Assembly: GCF_000359745.1 (NCBI RefSeq)
Contig: NZ_AQHN01000061.1
Location: 227,558 to 291,557, forward strand
Length of the DNA: 64,000 nucleotides
Source: Rhizobium freirei PRF 81
Lineage (GTDB): Bacteria > Pseudomonadota > Alphaproteobacteria > Rhizobiales > Rhizobiaceae
Reading direction: 5' to 3'
Both the position numbers and the translations under genes were made by a program. The notes below the pieces were generated by a model that saw only the letters and a list, made by a program, of their open reading frames with translations, searched no databases and was not told the DNA's origin. Numbering within the stretch: position 1 is the first letter of the stretch; every line of letters starts with the position of its first letter. Of this stretch, positions 37,891 through 47,406 are shown one piece after another.

Positions 37891-39792
37891 CTAGGTCTGC
37901 GACCCCGCCGGCACCGAAGCGGAGACCTCCTCCTCCGGAATATCGTCGAACGACGCGTAATTGAGATTATAGAGCTTCGAATAGAGTTTGCCATTCGCCA
38001 TGAGCTGATTGTGGTTGCCGCTTTCAAGCAGCTGGCCGTTCTGCAGCACGATGATGCGATCGGCTTCGCGGATGGTGGCCAGACGGTGGGCGATGACAAG
38101 GCCCGTGCGTCCCTCCAGCAGCTTTACCAGCGCTTTCTGGATCAGCATCTCGGTATAGCTGTCGATATTCGCCGTCGCTTCATCGAGCACGAGGATCTTG
38201 GCATCCGCGACGAGCGCGCGCGCGAAGCTCACAAGCTGGCGCTGGCCGAGCGAAAGGCCGCCGCCGCGCTCGCCGAGAACGGTGTCGTAGCCATCGGGAA
38301 GCTTCATGACGAACTCATGCGCACCGACCGCTTTGGCCGCCTCGATGACCTCCTCGCGCGTTGCCTCTTCCTTGTTGTAGCGAATATTTTCCAGCACCGA
38401 GCCGGTGAACAGGAAGGGCTCCTGCAGCACCATGGCGATCTGCCGGCCAAGAGAATCCTGGGTGAGGGACCGCACGTCATGACCACCGACCAGCACCTGC
38501 CCCTGCTGCACATCGTAGAAGCGATGAATGAGCGCCATGGAACTGGATTTGCCTGAACCTGTCGGGCCGATCAACGCCACGGTTTCTCCCGGATTGACCT
38601 TGAAGCTGACATTCTTCAGCACCGGATGCTTGGGATTGTAGCCGAAGACGACATCGCGGAACTCGACGGAGCCATCCATATCGCGCGAAAGCTCCTTGGC
38701 GTCGGGCGCATCCTTGATGTCGATCGGAACGTCGAGCACCTCCGTCAAACGCTGGCCGGAAGCCATGGCGCGCTGCATGACCGAATATTGCATGGTCAAA
38801 GAGCGGATCGGATCGAAGAAGCGCTGAATATAGAACAGGAAGGCGACCATGATGCCGACATCGAGCTTATGGTTCAGAACCATCGAGCCGCCGACGATGA
38901 TGACGATCGCCATTGCCATGCCTGTCAGGGTATCGACGATCGGCACCATGATCTGAGCATAGCGCGCCGCGGTCAGATGCGATTGCAGATTGGCATGCGC
39001 CTTGTCATCGAAAAGAGCGAAATTGACGTCCTGCCGATGCATGCCCTGCACGGCGCGCACGCCATGGATCGCTTCGGCCAGCGCACCATTGGTGACGGAA
39101 TTGGTCTCATGCGCGTTCATGAAAGCGACGCGTGCCTTCGGCAGCCAGAACAGCCGGACGATGAAGAGGATCGGCATGACTGAAAGCGTCAGCAGGCCGA
39201 GCCGGAAATCGAGCGACAGCATGACGACCACGATGCCGAAGAGCAGGGCGATGTCGCCGACGGAAAGCACAGAGGTTTCAAGGAATTCCTGCATGGAGTT
39301 GACGTCACCCTGCAGGCGCGACATCAACCGCCCGACCTCGGTCTTGTCCATGAAGGAGAGCGAGACGCGCTGCAGATGTGCGAACATCGCCCGCCTTATG
39401 TCGAAGAGAACCTCTTCTGCGACCTGGCCGACATAGGTCTCCTGCACGTAGCTCGCGCCGTAGTTGACGAGGATCGCCGCAGCGAAGATCGCCAACGAAA
39501 CCCAGAGTGCCGAATAATCGATGGCGCCAGGCGCCATGGCATTGTCGATCGCGTGGCGAATGACGAGCGGTATGACGATCTGCGACGCCGTGAACAGCAG
39601 CACGGCGACCACGGAAATATAGACCTGGCGGCGATAGGGGCTGACGAAGGCCCAGATGCGGCCAATGATTTTGCTGTCGAAGACCTTGCCGAAGATTTCC
39701 TCCTCGACGCGATGCGAGCCGACCACGGCGCGGGGAGGACGACGCCCGTCCTCGCGCACATCGTTGCGCTCGGTTTCCGTAATTTCCGACAT
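37891..39792 (-). CDS. ABC exporter half with canonical Walker B, second of a pair
   Basis: 633 residues: six membrane helices (about 60-350) fused to a nucleotide-binding domain. Walker A GPTGSGKSS is near residue 408. Walker B LVLDEATANIDS near 530 keeps the catalytic glutamate, and the switch histidine is in VIAHRLAT. The signature motif reads LSLGQ instead of LSGGQ. It starts three bases after the partner's stop. Together with the partner this fits a heterodimeric exporter in which this subunit supplies the catalytic ATP site. The substrate is unknown. Confidence 0.93.
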   Translation of the reverse strand: MSEITETERNDVREDGRRPPRAVVGSHRVEEEIFGKVFDSKIIGRIWAFVSPYRRQVYISVVAVLLFTASQIVIPLVIRHAIDNAMAPGAIDYSALWVSLAIFAAAILVNYGASYVQETYVGQVAEEVLFDIRRAMFAHLQRVSLSFMDKTEVGRLMSRLQGDVNSMQEFLETSVLSVGDIALLFGIVVVMLSLDFRLGLLTLSVMPILFIVRLFWLPKARVAFMNAHETNSVTNGALAEAIHGVRAVQGMHRQDVNFALFDDKAHANLQSHLTAARYAQIMVPIVDTLTGMAMAIVIIVGGSMVLNHKLDVGIMVAFLFYIQRFFDPIRSLTMQYSVMQRAMASGQRLTEVLDVPIDIKDAPDAKELSRDMDGSVEFRDVVFGYNPKHPVLKNVSFKVNPGETVALIGPTGSGKSSSMALIHRFYDVQQGQVLVGGHDVRSLTQDSLGRQIAMVLQEPFLFTGSVLENIRYNKEEATREEVIEAAKAVGAHEFVMKLPDGYDTVLGERGGGLSLGQRQLVSFARALVADAKILVLDEATANIDSYTEMLIQKALVKLLEGRTGLVIAHRLATIREADRIIVLQNGQLLESGNHNQLMANGKLYSKLYNLNYASFDDIPEEEVSASVPAGSQT

Positions 39793-39794
39793 CG

Positions 39795-41684
39795 TCAGAC
39801 CTCCCTTTTCGCTCTTTCGAGCGCACCGCCGGATGTCTTGGCGACATCGTCCTCCGGGCGAACCTGCAGATCGTAAAGCGCCTTGTACCGCCCTCCAGCG
39901 GCCAAAAGCTGCTCATGGGTTCCACGCTCGACGATCTCGCCATCCTCGATGAACAGGATCTGGTCAGCATGCATCAGCGAGCTCAGCCTGTGCGCAACGA
40001 CGAGCGTCACCCGGTCGCGGGCAAAGCGCTTCATGGCGCTGCGGATGCGCTGCTCGGTCGCTGCGTCGATGGCGGCGGTGGAATCGTCGAACACCATGAC
40101 GGCCGGCTTCAGCATCAGCGTCCGCGCAATCGTCAGGCGCTGGCGCTGGCCGCCGGAGAGCGACACCCCGCGCTCGCCGACGACGGTAGTATAGCCGGCC
40201 GGCAGACCGAGAATGTAGTTGTGCAGCTGCGCCGACTCGGCGGCGCGTTCGATGCGGATTTCTTTCGCCCAGGGGTCGCCATAGGCGATGTTGTTTTCGA
40301 TGCTCGTCGTGAACAGGAAGGAGTCCTGCTGCACGACGGCAACGTTCTGTCGCAGGGATTTCAGCGTCGCCTTGCGGATATCCTGGCCGTCGATGGTGAT
40401 ACGCCCGGCCGTGGCCTCATAGAAGCGCGGGATGAGATGGGCGATGGTGGATTTGCCGCTGCCGGGCGGCCCGACGATGCCGATCGTTTCGCCGCGTCTT
40501 GCCTCAAAAGAGATATTGGTCAGCACCGGACGCTTTTCCGGGCCTGGATAGCTGAAATCGACATTCTCGAAGCGCAGCGTGCCTTCGGTCACGACAAGCG
40601 GCTTGGCGTCGGGTGCATCCTTGATCGGGATATCGAGATCGAGCAGCGCGAACAGCCGCGAGCCGCAGGTCGAGGCACGCGCGAAAGCATTGACCATCAG
40701 ACCGAGCTGACGCACCGGCATTTGCAGGATCGTCATGAAAGTCAGGAAGGAGGCGAGGGTGCCGACGCTGATCTCACCCGCGATCACTTTTAGCCCACCT
40801 ATCCAGAGCACGAGACCCATGGCGATGAAGAAGGAAAGATTCATGGCACTGGTATTGATAACGCGGATACCGACGCGCCGATGAGCGAGCGAGAGCGCAT
40901 TCTGCGAGGCGCGATCGAATTTCATGATCTCATGCGCCTGCGCAGCAAAGGCCCGGACGACGCGAATGCCGCCGAGATTTTCCTCCATCACGCGCGTCAG
41001 CACCGAAAGGCGCTCCTGCAGGTCGAGCCAGGTTGCCCGAAGCCGCAGCTGTGTCACCGAAGACCGCCATGCCACGAAGGGCACGAAGCTCAGGGCGAGC
41101 AGGCCGAGCACCACATCCGTCGACAGCAGCATATAGGCGCCGACGCCGATCAGCATGGTCAGAAGCAACATGCGCACCAGCGCGGTGGAGAAATACATGC
41201 GCACGCCTTCCAGATCGAGGAGGCCGACGGTGATGAGATCGCCGGAATGCACCTTGTCGTGGAAGCTGAAGGAGAGCTGCTGGATCTTCTCGTAGCAGGC
41301 GAGCCTGAGCTCGTAGCCCATGTGATGGCCGACGGACTCGCTATAGTAGTTCTGCACCATCGTGAACAGGCCGCGCAGGATGCTGATGACAAGCAGCAGC
41401 AGGGCCGTCGTCAACAAAGCGCGCTCGGCGATCTGGCCCGCCGCGCCGCCGGCGACCGCCGTCTGCGTCTGGTCTACCGCCCGCCCAAGCAGGCGCGGGA
41501 TCATCAACTGCAACGTTGCAGCTACGAAAGTTGCCCCAATTGCGAAGCTGGTCTGCCAGGGATGGCGCAGCGTCATATGGGTGATCCGTACGATCGTCGA
41601 GAGACCTTGTCCCCAGCCGGCCGCATTGACATGCGCGCGCGAAGCCAAAGACTTCGCCGCGCTTCTTGATGAATCGCTGCTCAC
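39795..41684 (-). CDS. ABC exporter half with degenerate Walker B, first of a pair
   Basis: 629 residues: an N-terminal six-helix membrane domain and a nucleotide-binding domain with Walker A GPPGSGKST near residue 405, canonical signature LSGGQRQR near 508 and the switch histidine in VVAHRLSS. Walker B reads VMVFDDSTAAID: aspartate replaces the catalytic glutamate (codon at 40083-40085). This is the pattern of the non-catalytic subunit of heterodimeric ABC exporters such as TM287/288 or BmrCD. It is the first gene of the pair. Confidence 0.93.
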   Translation of the reverse strand: MSSDSSRSAAKSLASRAHVNAAGWGQGLSTIVRITHMTLRHPWQTSFAIGATFVAATLQLMIPRLLGRAVDQTQTAVAGGAAGQIAERALLTTALLLLVISILRGLFTMVQNYYSESVGHHMGYELRLACYEKIQQLSFSFHDKVHSGDLITVGLLDLEGVRMYFSTALVRMLLLTMLIGVGAYMLLSTDVVLGLLALSFVPFVAWRSSVTQLRLRATWLDLQERLSVLTRVMEENLGGIRVVRAFAAQAHEIMKFDRASQNALSLAHRRVGIRVINTSAMNLSFFIAMGLVLWIGGLKVIAGEISVGTLASFLTFMTILQMPVRQLGLMVNAFARASTCGSRLFALLDLDIPIKDAPDAKPLVVTEGTLRFENVDFSYPGPEKRPVLTNISFEARRGETIGIVGPPGSGKSTIAHLIPRFYEATAGRITIDGQDIRKATLKSLRQNVAVVQQDSFLFTTSIENNIAYGDPWAKEIRIERAAESAQLHNYILGLPAGYTTVVGERGVSLSGGQRQRLTIARTLMLKPAVMVFDDSTAAIDAATEQRIRSAMKRFARDRVTLVVAHRLSSLMHADQILFIEDGEIVERGTHEQLLAAGGRYKALYDLQVRPEDDVAKTSGGALERAKREV

Positions 41685-41911
41685 GCTCTTATCCAGGTAA
41701 TTTCAAACGAGGCGGGCCCGGTGTCGGGTTCGTATCTCAGGAGAAGTATTGATACTATGAATTTTGCCGATTCCATGGCGACGTTCAAGGGTCAATCGGT
41801 CACAAGTGCCACGCGAATGTTAGATTGCGTGTTCGAAAAATTATCGAGGAAATGTCGGCATCGAAAGCGGCTCGACGTCCTTCGGGCACCAACGAAAACA
41901 AGGAGGACATC

Positions 41912-42568
41912 ATGCGCAAGGTCATAGCAGCCACATTCATCAGCCTCGACGGCGTCATGCAGGCGCCGGGCGGTCCGCAGGAGGATCCGACAGGCGGTTT
42001 CGAGCATGGCGGGTGGACATTCCACTATTTTGATGACGCGACGGGCAAAGCGCTCTTCGAGATCTTCGAAAAGCCGTTCGACCTGCTGCTGGGACGGAAG
42101 ACTTACGATATATTCGCCGCGCATTGGCCCTATGCCGGTGACGACGATCCGATAGCCAAGCTGTTCAACAGCATCACCAAGTACGTTGCTACGCGCGGAG
42201 ACCGCAAGTTCGATTGGAACAACAGCCGTTCGCTCGGCAGCGATGTCGTTGCCGCGATCAAGGAGCTGAAGGCGGGTGAGGGGCCGGATCTTCTCATCCA
42301 GGGCAGCAGCAACCTTATCCAGACCCTGCTTCGCAACGGGCTGATCGACGAATTCAACCTGCTGACCTTTCCGCTCGTGTTGGGCACCGGCAAGAAGCTG
42401 TTCGGCGATGGGACTGTGCCTGTCGCGATGAAGCTCCTGCGCGTTCAAACCTCTCCAACCGGTGTCATCATGGCGACCTATCGGCCGGACGGCGCGGTCA
42501 AGACGGGGTCCTTCGCCTTGCCTGACCCGTCCGACGAGGAGATCGAGCGGCGCAAGCGGCTGCAATAG
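41912..42568 (+). CDS. Dihydrofolate reductase-like (RibD C-terminal) family protein
   Basis: 218 residues of the RibD_C/DHFR-like fold. The N-terminus RKVIAATFISLDGVMQAPGGP and the GRKTYDIFAAHWP segment near residue 57 are typical, as are LIQGSSNLIQTLL and ELNLL-type sequence (EFNLLTFPLVLGTGKKLF). The family contains many uncharacterised NADPH-dependent reductases that are common in actinobacteria and rhizobia. The ATG at 41912 follows AAGGAGG. It is divergent from the ABC exporter pair. Confidence 0.87.
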   Translation: MRKVIAATFISLDGVMQAPGGPQEDPTGGFEHGGWTFHYFDDATGKALFEIFEKPFDLLLGRKTYDIFAAHWPYAGDDDPIAKLFNSITKYVATRGDRKFDWNNSRSLGSDVVAAIKELKAGEGPDLLIQGSSNLIQTLLRNGLIDEFNLLTFPLVLGTGKKLFGDGTVPVAMKLLRVQTSPTGVIMATYRPDGAVKTGSFALPDPSDEEIERRKRLQ

Positions 42569-42608
42569 CCGTCACGCGGAGAAATCGGAGAGGCGTCTCC
42601 GCTCGCGA

Positions 42609-43502
42609 CTAGGCTTCGTGCTCGCGGTTGACGCGGAATTCGCGAAGGCATTTTATGACTTCGCGGAGCCCTTTCGTCAGATGCTTGTCGCGGCGCAGCA
42701 CGATGCCAAGCTGGCGCGCAAGCCGCGGCCGGATAGGCGATGTCGCCAAATCATCCGGGTTTCCGCTCTTCAAGGCCATGCCCGGCAACAGCGACCAGCC
42801 AAGGCCGGCAGCGACGAGTTCCTTGATGGCTTCGACGCTGCCGAATTCCATGGAGGGCTCTGGTCGGATCCCGGCATTGATGAACCATTCATTGGTCATG
42901 CGCCGCGTATTGCCGCCTTCGTAAAGCATAAGCGTCTTGTCTCTCATGAACTCCGCGTCCGGACCGCCTGATGGTATTGAGCTGCCCTTTGGTGCCACGG
43001 CAAGAATCTCGTCGTCATAGAACGGTTCGATTTCAAGCGAGCGGCCGGAGGCGGGCAGGGTGACCACCGCCAGATCCAACCTGTTCGCCTCGATATCGCG
43101 CAGTATTTCGTCGGCATTTCCGATGCGCACGATGATCTCGAGGTCCGGCATCCGTTTCTTTGCCGCAGCGATCGCTCGAGGCAGCAGATGGATCGATGCG
43201 GTGCCGCCGGTGCCGATCCGAACGCGTCCGGCCGATCCCTCGCGATAGGGCGTCATCGCCTCTTTTGCCATCGCGCAGTCATCGAGTATCCGGCGCGCAT
43301 GCGGGAGCAACTCGACCCCCGCGGGGGACGGCTGCGCCCGCCGCCCCACACGCTCGATCAGCCGCACGCCGAGCCGCTGCTCGAGAAGCTTCACCTGCAG
43401 GCTGACGGCTGGCTGCGTCAGGCCGATCTTGTCGGCCGCCGCGGTAAAGCTGCCGAGGTCGACGACGCTGACGAAGGCGGCCAGCTGATCCAGACTGAGC
43501 AT
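42609..43502 (-). CDS. LysR-family transcriptional regulator
   Basis: 297 residues. The N-terminal winged helix is at residues 1-60 (LDQLAAFVSVVDLGSFTAAADKIGLTQPAVSLQVKLLEQRLGVRL), followed by the linker helix and a substrate-binding domain (VRIGTGGTASIHLLP onwards). It is divergent from the DUF1127 gene and converges with the DHFR-like gene. Targets cannot be told from the sequence. Confidence 0.92.
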   Translation of the reverse strand: MLSLDQLAAFVSVVDLGSFTAAADKIGLTQPAVSLQVKLLEQRLGVRLIERVGRRAQPSPAGVELLPHARRILDDCAMAKEAMTPYREGSAGRVRIGTGGTASIHLLPRAIAAAKKRMPDLEIIVRIGNADEILRDIEANRLDLAVVTLPASGRSLEIEPFYDDEILAVAPKGSSIPSGGPDAEFMRDKTLMLYEGGNTRRMTNEWFINAGIRPEPSMEFGSVEAIKELVAAGLGWSLLPGMALKSGNPDDLATSPIRPRLARQLGIVLRRDKHLTKGLREVIKCLREFRVNREHEA

Positions 43503-43607
43503 CAGAAGAATTCCTTATAGAACGTATTAAGATCATAAGCTTCCTTCGCAGTAAGCGCCAGCGCATCCTTGAGCCACATTCGGTGTGGCGAACTTAGGAG
43601 TATGCAA

Positions 43608-43832
43608 ATGGCAATTGACACGGAAAGATCGATGGTGGCGGCGCCTGGTGCCGGCAGCGGCAGGCAGGAACCGAGATTTCTACGGATCGCATCCGCGATC
43701 CTTTTGTCTTATTTCGAAAAACGGAATACGCGGCGCGATCTGCATGAGCTGACCGACGACCAGCTTCTGGATATTGGACTGACGCGCCGGGAAGCAGACG
43801 CAGAAGTCAGCAAATCGTGGTTCTGGAGCTGA
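43608..43832 (+). CDS. DUF1127 small protein
   Basis: 74 residues ending in the DUF1127 (YjiS-like) domain: an amphipathic, arginine-rich helix pair (YFEKRNTRRDLHELTDDQLLDIGLTRREAD) with the LDIGLTRxEA signature. Proteins of this family in Agrobacterium and related bacteria affect phosphate and carbon metabolism, and in Rhodobacter CcaF1 binds RNA. The ATG at 43608 has AGGAG seven bases upstream; the earlier ATG at 43602 is too close. The frame extends back to a TTG at 43569. Confidence 0.87.
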   Translation: MAIDTERSMVAAPGAGSGRQEPRFLRIASAILLSYFEKRNTRRDLHELTDDQLLDIGLTRREADAEVSKSWFWS

Positions 43833-44023
43833 TTGTCGGGTGCCTTGGCGAGCCATTGTCAAAAGAGCAGGGGGTTCTTTCGAGCCTGCCTCATTTTTAA
43901 TGGCATCGTTCTTCTTTCCGCCATAGATATGACTAATCCATCTCCCTCGAAAATCCGCTGCTGCTTCGCATCGTTCGGTGGCCGCTCCCTCCAGAATTTC
44001 AATCAAAGAGACCACGAAAATTC

Positions 44024-44878
44024 ATGCTCAAGACAACATCTCTGCTCCTTGCCTCGGCTATCTCGGCCGTATCGTTTCTTGGCATCGCTTCGGCGGCATC
44101 AGCAGGGCAGGCGAGTTATGTGGTGGATGTGCATAGCGGCCAGGTGCTTGGGGCCTCGAACCAGGACGAGCTGAACTACCCGGCATCGCTCACCAAGATG
44201 ATGACGCTCTATCTCGCCTTCGAAGCCTTGCACCAAGGGCGGCTGAAATGGGATCAGAAGCTGACTATGTCCGAGAATGCCGAGAGCAAGGAACCCTTCA
44301 AATTCGCGATCGGTGCCGGCCGCAAGGTGACGGTGCGCGAAGCCGTCGAAGGTATCGTCGTCCTGTCGGCCAATGATGCTGCGGTTGCCATCAGTGAGCA
44401 GCTTGGCGGCTCCGAGGAGAGCTTCGGCAAGATGATGACCGCAAAGGCGCATCAGCTCGGCATGAGCAAGACTGTCTTCAAGAATCCCTCCGGCCTGCCG
44501 GATCCGGAGCAGGTCACGACCGCTCACGACATGGCGACGCTCGGCGTTGCGCTGATGCGGGATTTCCCGGAGGAGTTCAAACTCTTCTCGCTGCGCGGCA
44601 TGAAGTTCCGCGGCATGAAACTGCGCGGCCACAATAATCTGATGTATCGCTATGCCGGCGCCGACGGCATCAAGACCGGCTATACCGATGCTTCCGGCTA
44701 CAATCTCGTGACATCGGCCTCGAAGAACGGCCGACGCGTCGTGGGCGTTGTCATGGGCGAAAAGACTGCGCAGATTCGCGACGACAAGATGGCGAGCCTC
44801 CTGGATATGTATCTGGCTCCGACGGCGAAAACAGCCACGGTATCCACCGGCACTCCTAAGCAAACATCGGCGAACTGA
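44024..44878 (+). CDS. D-alanyl-D-alanine carboxypeptidase (PBP5/6-like)
   Basis: 284 residues with a signal peptide (cleavage near ASAGQ, residues about 25-28) and a peptidase S11 domain. The active-site triad motifs are in order: SLTKMM (SxxK) near residue 55, SAND (SxN) near 113, and IKTGYT (KTG) near 218. It trims terminal D-alanine from peptidoglycan pentapeptides. The PBP5 C-terminal membrane-anchor domain is missing, so it may be soluble in the periplasm. Confidence 0.93.
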   Translation: MLKTTSLLLASAISAVSFLGIASAASAGQASYVVDVHSGQVLGASNQDELNYPASLTKMMTLYLAFEALHQGRLKWDQKLTMSENAESKEPFKFAIGAGRKVTVREAVEGIVVLSANDAAVAISEQLGGSEESFGKMMTAKAHQLGMSKTVFKNPSGLPDPEQVTTAHDMATLGVALMRDFPEEFKLFSLRGMKFRGMKLRGHNNLMYRYAGADGIKTGYTDASGYNLVTSASKNGRRVVGVVMGEKTAQIRDDKMASLLDMYLAPTAKTATVSTGTPKQTSAN

Positions 44879-45054
44879 TCCTTCCGCTCGCTGCGGCGCC
44901 AGGTCTGTTTCAAGTGTCGGGTTTCACGATGTGAGCTTGTCGACCGGGGCGAGGGCGGTGCCACAGGCGCAATGCCCCAGCTCCTTTCAACCCGGGAGAA
45001 GACCGGAGAGGCCGCCAGCTACGGCAGCAAATCGAAGCGAGGTTCGACGCGGTA

Positions 45055-46464
45055 TCAGGCCTGTGCAGGGACAGTCGCGCCGGCGCGCCGACGTTTCAAC
45101 ATCGAGAGAATGGCGATCGAAAGTGTTGAGGCGACGCACAGCCACGCGAAGAGATTGCCGATCCGCGTGTAAAGCGTCGGGCCGGGGCCGAGCGGAAGGT
45201 CCGTGACCACCATGGTTAGGCCCGCCGGCGCATCCTTCTTCATGGCGACGACACGGCCTTGCGCATCGCTGGCGATCACCAGGCCACGGTGCGCGGGACG
45301 AATCATGGCGAATCCGTTTTCGACGCCGCGCATGATGGCCATTCGCCCGTGATGCCAGCCGTCGACGCCGAAGTCGCCCGCCGGCACGCCTGCCAGCCGG
45401 GCGCCGTTCGCTGCATCGGAGCGAATGGTGCTGGGGAAATCCATGTCTTTGCAGATCTCCATCGCGAATCCGTCGGCCAGGGACCCGGAGGTGTGGCCGG
45501 GCGAGTAGCGCTCTTCAAGCCCCGGCACGGGATGCCGCTTGTCATAGCGCTGCGTCGTTCCCGTGGGGTCGAGTGCAACCGCGAAATCGGCTGGCGGGTG
45601 ATCAGAATTGAAACCGGCAATGATCCGCGCTCCGGTTTCCCTGGACGCGGACGCAAGCGGCGCAATGATGGCCGACTGCGCCTCAGGCATCGACGCCATG
45701 CCGCCTTCCGACGTCACGATGAAACGGGCGCCCTGGCGAGCCGCCTCGCGGATTTCCCCTGCGTAGGCTGTCGTCACCGCAAGAGCGTCCGGCAACGCAT
45801 GCGCGCGCCAGGCGTCGGCTACAATGGATTCATCGACGATGCCTGCCACCCGCACGGTGGAAGGCTGAGGGTAGGCCAGACGCGCGAGCCCGAACGCCAA
45901 GTTCGCAGCGCAGATCGCAACGCCCAGGGCGACGGCGGCGATGGCCTCCCGCTGGGCGCGCAGTGCCAGGGCAAGGGTGTTGGCGAAGAGGCAAATGAGG
46001 AATGTGACGGCGTACATTCCGAGGAGCGAAGCGCTCTGAATCAGGACGGGCGCCGACATCGTGCTGTAGGCAAGCGAGCCGTAGGTGCCGTTCGGCGACG
46101 GAAGCTGGCTCAGGAATTCGCATGCCGTCCAAAATGCTGGAAACGCGAAGAGTGTGGCGAAGGGATGCGCCCTATGGTGTACAAAGCGCGCGAACCAGAT
46201 GGCGGCGCAAAACATGCCGACGTAAAGCAGCAAGACAGGCCCGATGATGAAGAGCGGCGGCACGTAAGGCAGTTGCAGAATATAGCCGCCGCTTGCCAGG
46301 ATCGCGGCGCCGCTCGCCGCCATGACCTGCCACATCGGCTGCTTTCCGTAAGCCAGCCACAAAAGCGGCACCGGTGCGAACCATGCCAGCACCCATATGT
46401 CGTCGAGGCCCTGTGACAGGTAGAACATCGCGCCGCTCAACAGCGCAACCAGGATTGCGATCAT
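45055..46464 (-). CDS. Lnt-like membrane carbon-nitrogen hydrolase
   Basis: 469 residues resembling apolipoprotein N-acyltransferase. About six N-terminal membrane helices (residues 5-190) precede a nitrilase-fold domain whose catalytic Glu, Lys and Cys are visible in VTSEGGMAS, TQRYDKRHPVPGLEE and AMEICKDMDFP. One C-terminal helix closes the protein. Its TetR-coupled setting suggests a specialised or regulated paralogue rather than the housekeeping lnt. The ATG overlaps the upstream TetR stop as ATGA; the frame continues upstream only as a shadow of that gene. Confidence 0.85.
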   Translation of the reverse strand: MIAILVALLSGAMFYLSQGLDDIWVLAWFAPVPLLWLAYGKQPMWQVMAASGAAILASGGYILQLPYVPPLFIIGPVLLLYVGMFCAAIWFARFVHHRAHPFATLFAFPAFWTACEFLSQLPSPNGTYGSLAYSTMSAPVLIQSASLLGMYAVTFLICLFANTLALALRAQREAIAAVALGVAICAANLAFGLARLAYPQPSTVRVAGIVDESIVADAWRAHALPDALAVTTAYAGEIREAARQGARFIVTSEGGMASMPEAQSAIIAPLASASRETGARIIAGFNSDHPPADFAVALDPTGTTQRYDKRHPVPGLEERYSPGHTSGSLADGFAMEICKDMDFPSTIRSDAANGARLAGVPAGDFGVDGWHHGRMAIMRGVENGFAMIRPAHRGLVIASDAQGRVVAMKKDAPAGLTMVVTDLPLGPGPTLYTRIGNLFAWLCVASTLSIAILSMLKRRRAGATVPAQA

Positions 46465-47039
46465 CTTGTTCTCCGAGCGGATTCGAATGAAGCGAGATAT
46501 TGGTGAAGGGCCGTCCGGTAGAGCGCCTTGAACTGTGTCTCGCTCGAAAAGCGGTTGGCGCGATGCATCGAGACGAAGCCTTGACCGAGCGCCGCCAGCG
46601 CCAGGGCGATTTCGAGCGCGGGCGTGTCTCCGATGCGTCCCTCTGCCTGCGCCTCTTCGATGCGCTTCATGATCATGGCCAACACGGGCGAGCGGCCGGC
46701 TGCAAAATCGTCTGGAAAACGGCGCGCCTCGGGAGCGGGCAGGAAGAATGCCGCGTCGAACCGGTGGGGCTCCGTGATGGCGAAGTCCAAGTAAGCTTCG
46801 CCGAGCTCCTCTAGCCATTCCATCGGATTGGATGTGCCGATGGCGCGCGCCCGATCCTCCCAGGCCAGAAGTCCGTCCTCCATCAGAGCGTTCATCAGAG
46901 CGTCCTTGTCGGCGAAGTGACGGTACATCGCCATCGTCGACATCCGCGCGCTCTGCGCCACTTTGCGGATGGTGACTCCTGAGATTCCGTCTTGTTCGAG
47001 CACGGCTTTGGCTGCCGCAAAGATCCGGTTCATAGTCAT
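46461..47039 (-). CDS. TetR-family transcriptional regulator coupled to the Lnt-like gene
   Basis: 192 residues. The N-terminal helix-turn-helix (AAKAVLEQDGISGVTIRKVAQSARMSTMAMYRHFADKDALMNALM) is intact; the C-terminal domain resembles the TetR_C group with LEWLEELGEAYLDFA. Its stop overlaps the start of the Lnt-like gene, so the two are co-translated. The frame extends to a GTG at 47075, but that codon lies inside the operator, so the ATG at 47039 (or 47033) is preferred. No Shine-Dalgarno is evident. Confidence 0.87.
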   Translation of the reverse strand: MTMNRIFAAAKAVLEQDGISGVTIRKVAQSARMSTMAMYRHFADKDALMNALMEDGLLAWEDRARAIGTSNPMEWLEELGEAYLDFAITEPHRFDAAFFLPAPEARRFPDDFAAGRSPVLAMIMKRIEEAQAEGRIGDTPALEIALALAALGQGFVSMHRANRFSSETQFKALYRTALHQYLASFESARRTR

Positions 47040-47075
47040 GTGTGCTTTGTACACGTATTTGTGTGCAATGTACAC
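47040..47075. promoter_or_regulatory. Tandem operators upstream of the TetR / Lnt-like operon
   Basis: Two 15-bp near-palindromes repeat with a 21-bp period: GTGTGCTTTGTACAC at 47040-47054 and GTGTGCAATGTACAC at 47061-47075 (plus strand). They differ at two central bases and abut the TetR start codon. This is the expected layout for autorepression by the TetR protein encoded next to them; that assignment is inferred. Confidence 0.75.
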
Positions 47076-47406
47076 AGGGCTGAAGTCCTACCGGAACGCG
47101 GGTTTTGGACGAGGCAAACGCGGGCGGCATTATTTCAGTCGAAAAGCCCGTGCACCGCAGAGCATGATTCAAGTCGATAGAAGGACTTAGATGCCCCAAT
47201 TTTTGGCCTTGCTTAGTGAGCCTGGGTTGGGGCGGTGCATCTCGGCCTTTGCTGCCGTTGCTGTCGGAATTTGAACGCGATCTCATCCTTTTGGCAAAGT
47301 AGGGCGCGCATCGGCAAGCTGTGTGTGTGCGCATAACAATGATCATGCGAGTGCAGCGAGGAGGTATGTCGCACTTGGAAATAGAATGTACCCCCGCTAC
47401 ATCCAT
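47076..47406. other. Intergenic region left of the insertion sequence
   Basis: 331 bp between the TetR operators and the insertion sequence. Several short frames occur but none has a convincing start plus composition. A good GAGGAGGT at 47359-47366 precedes an ATG at 47368 that gives only a short frame, apparently cut by the insertion and stopping soon after the joined target site. Confidence 0.4.
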
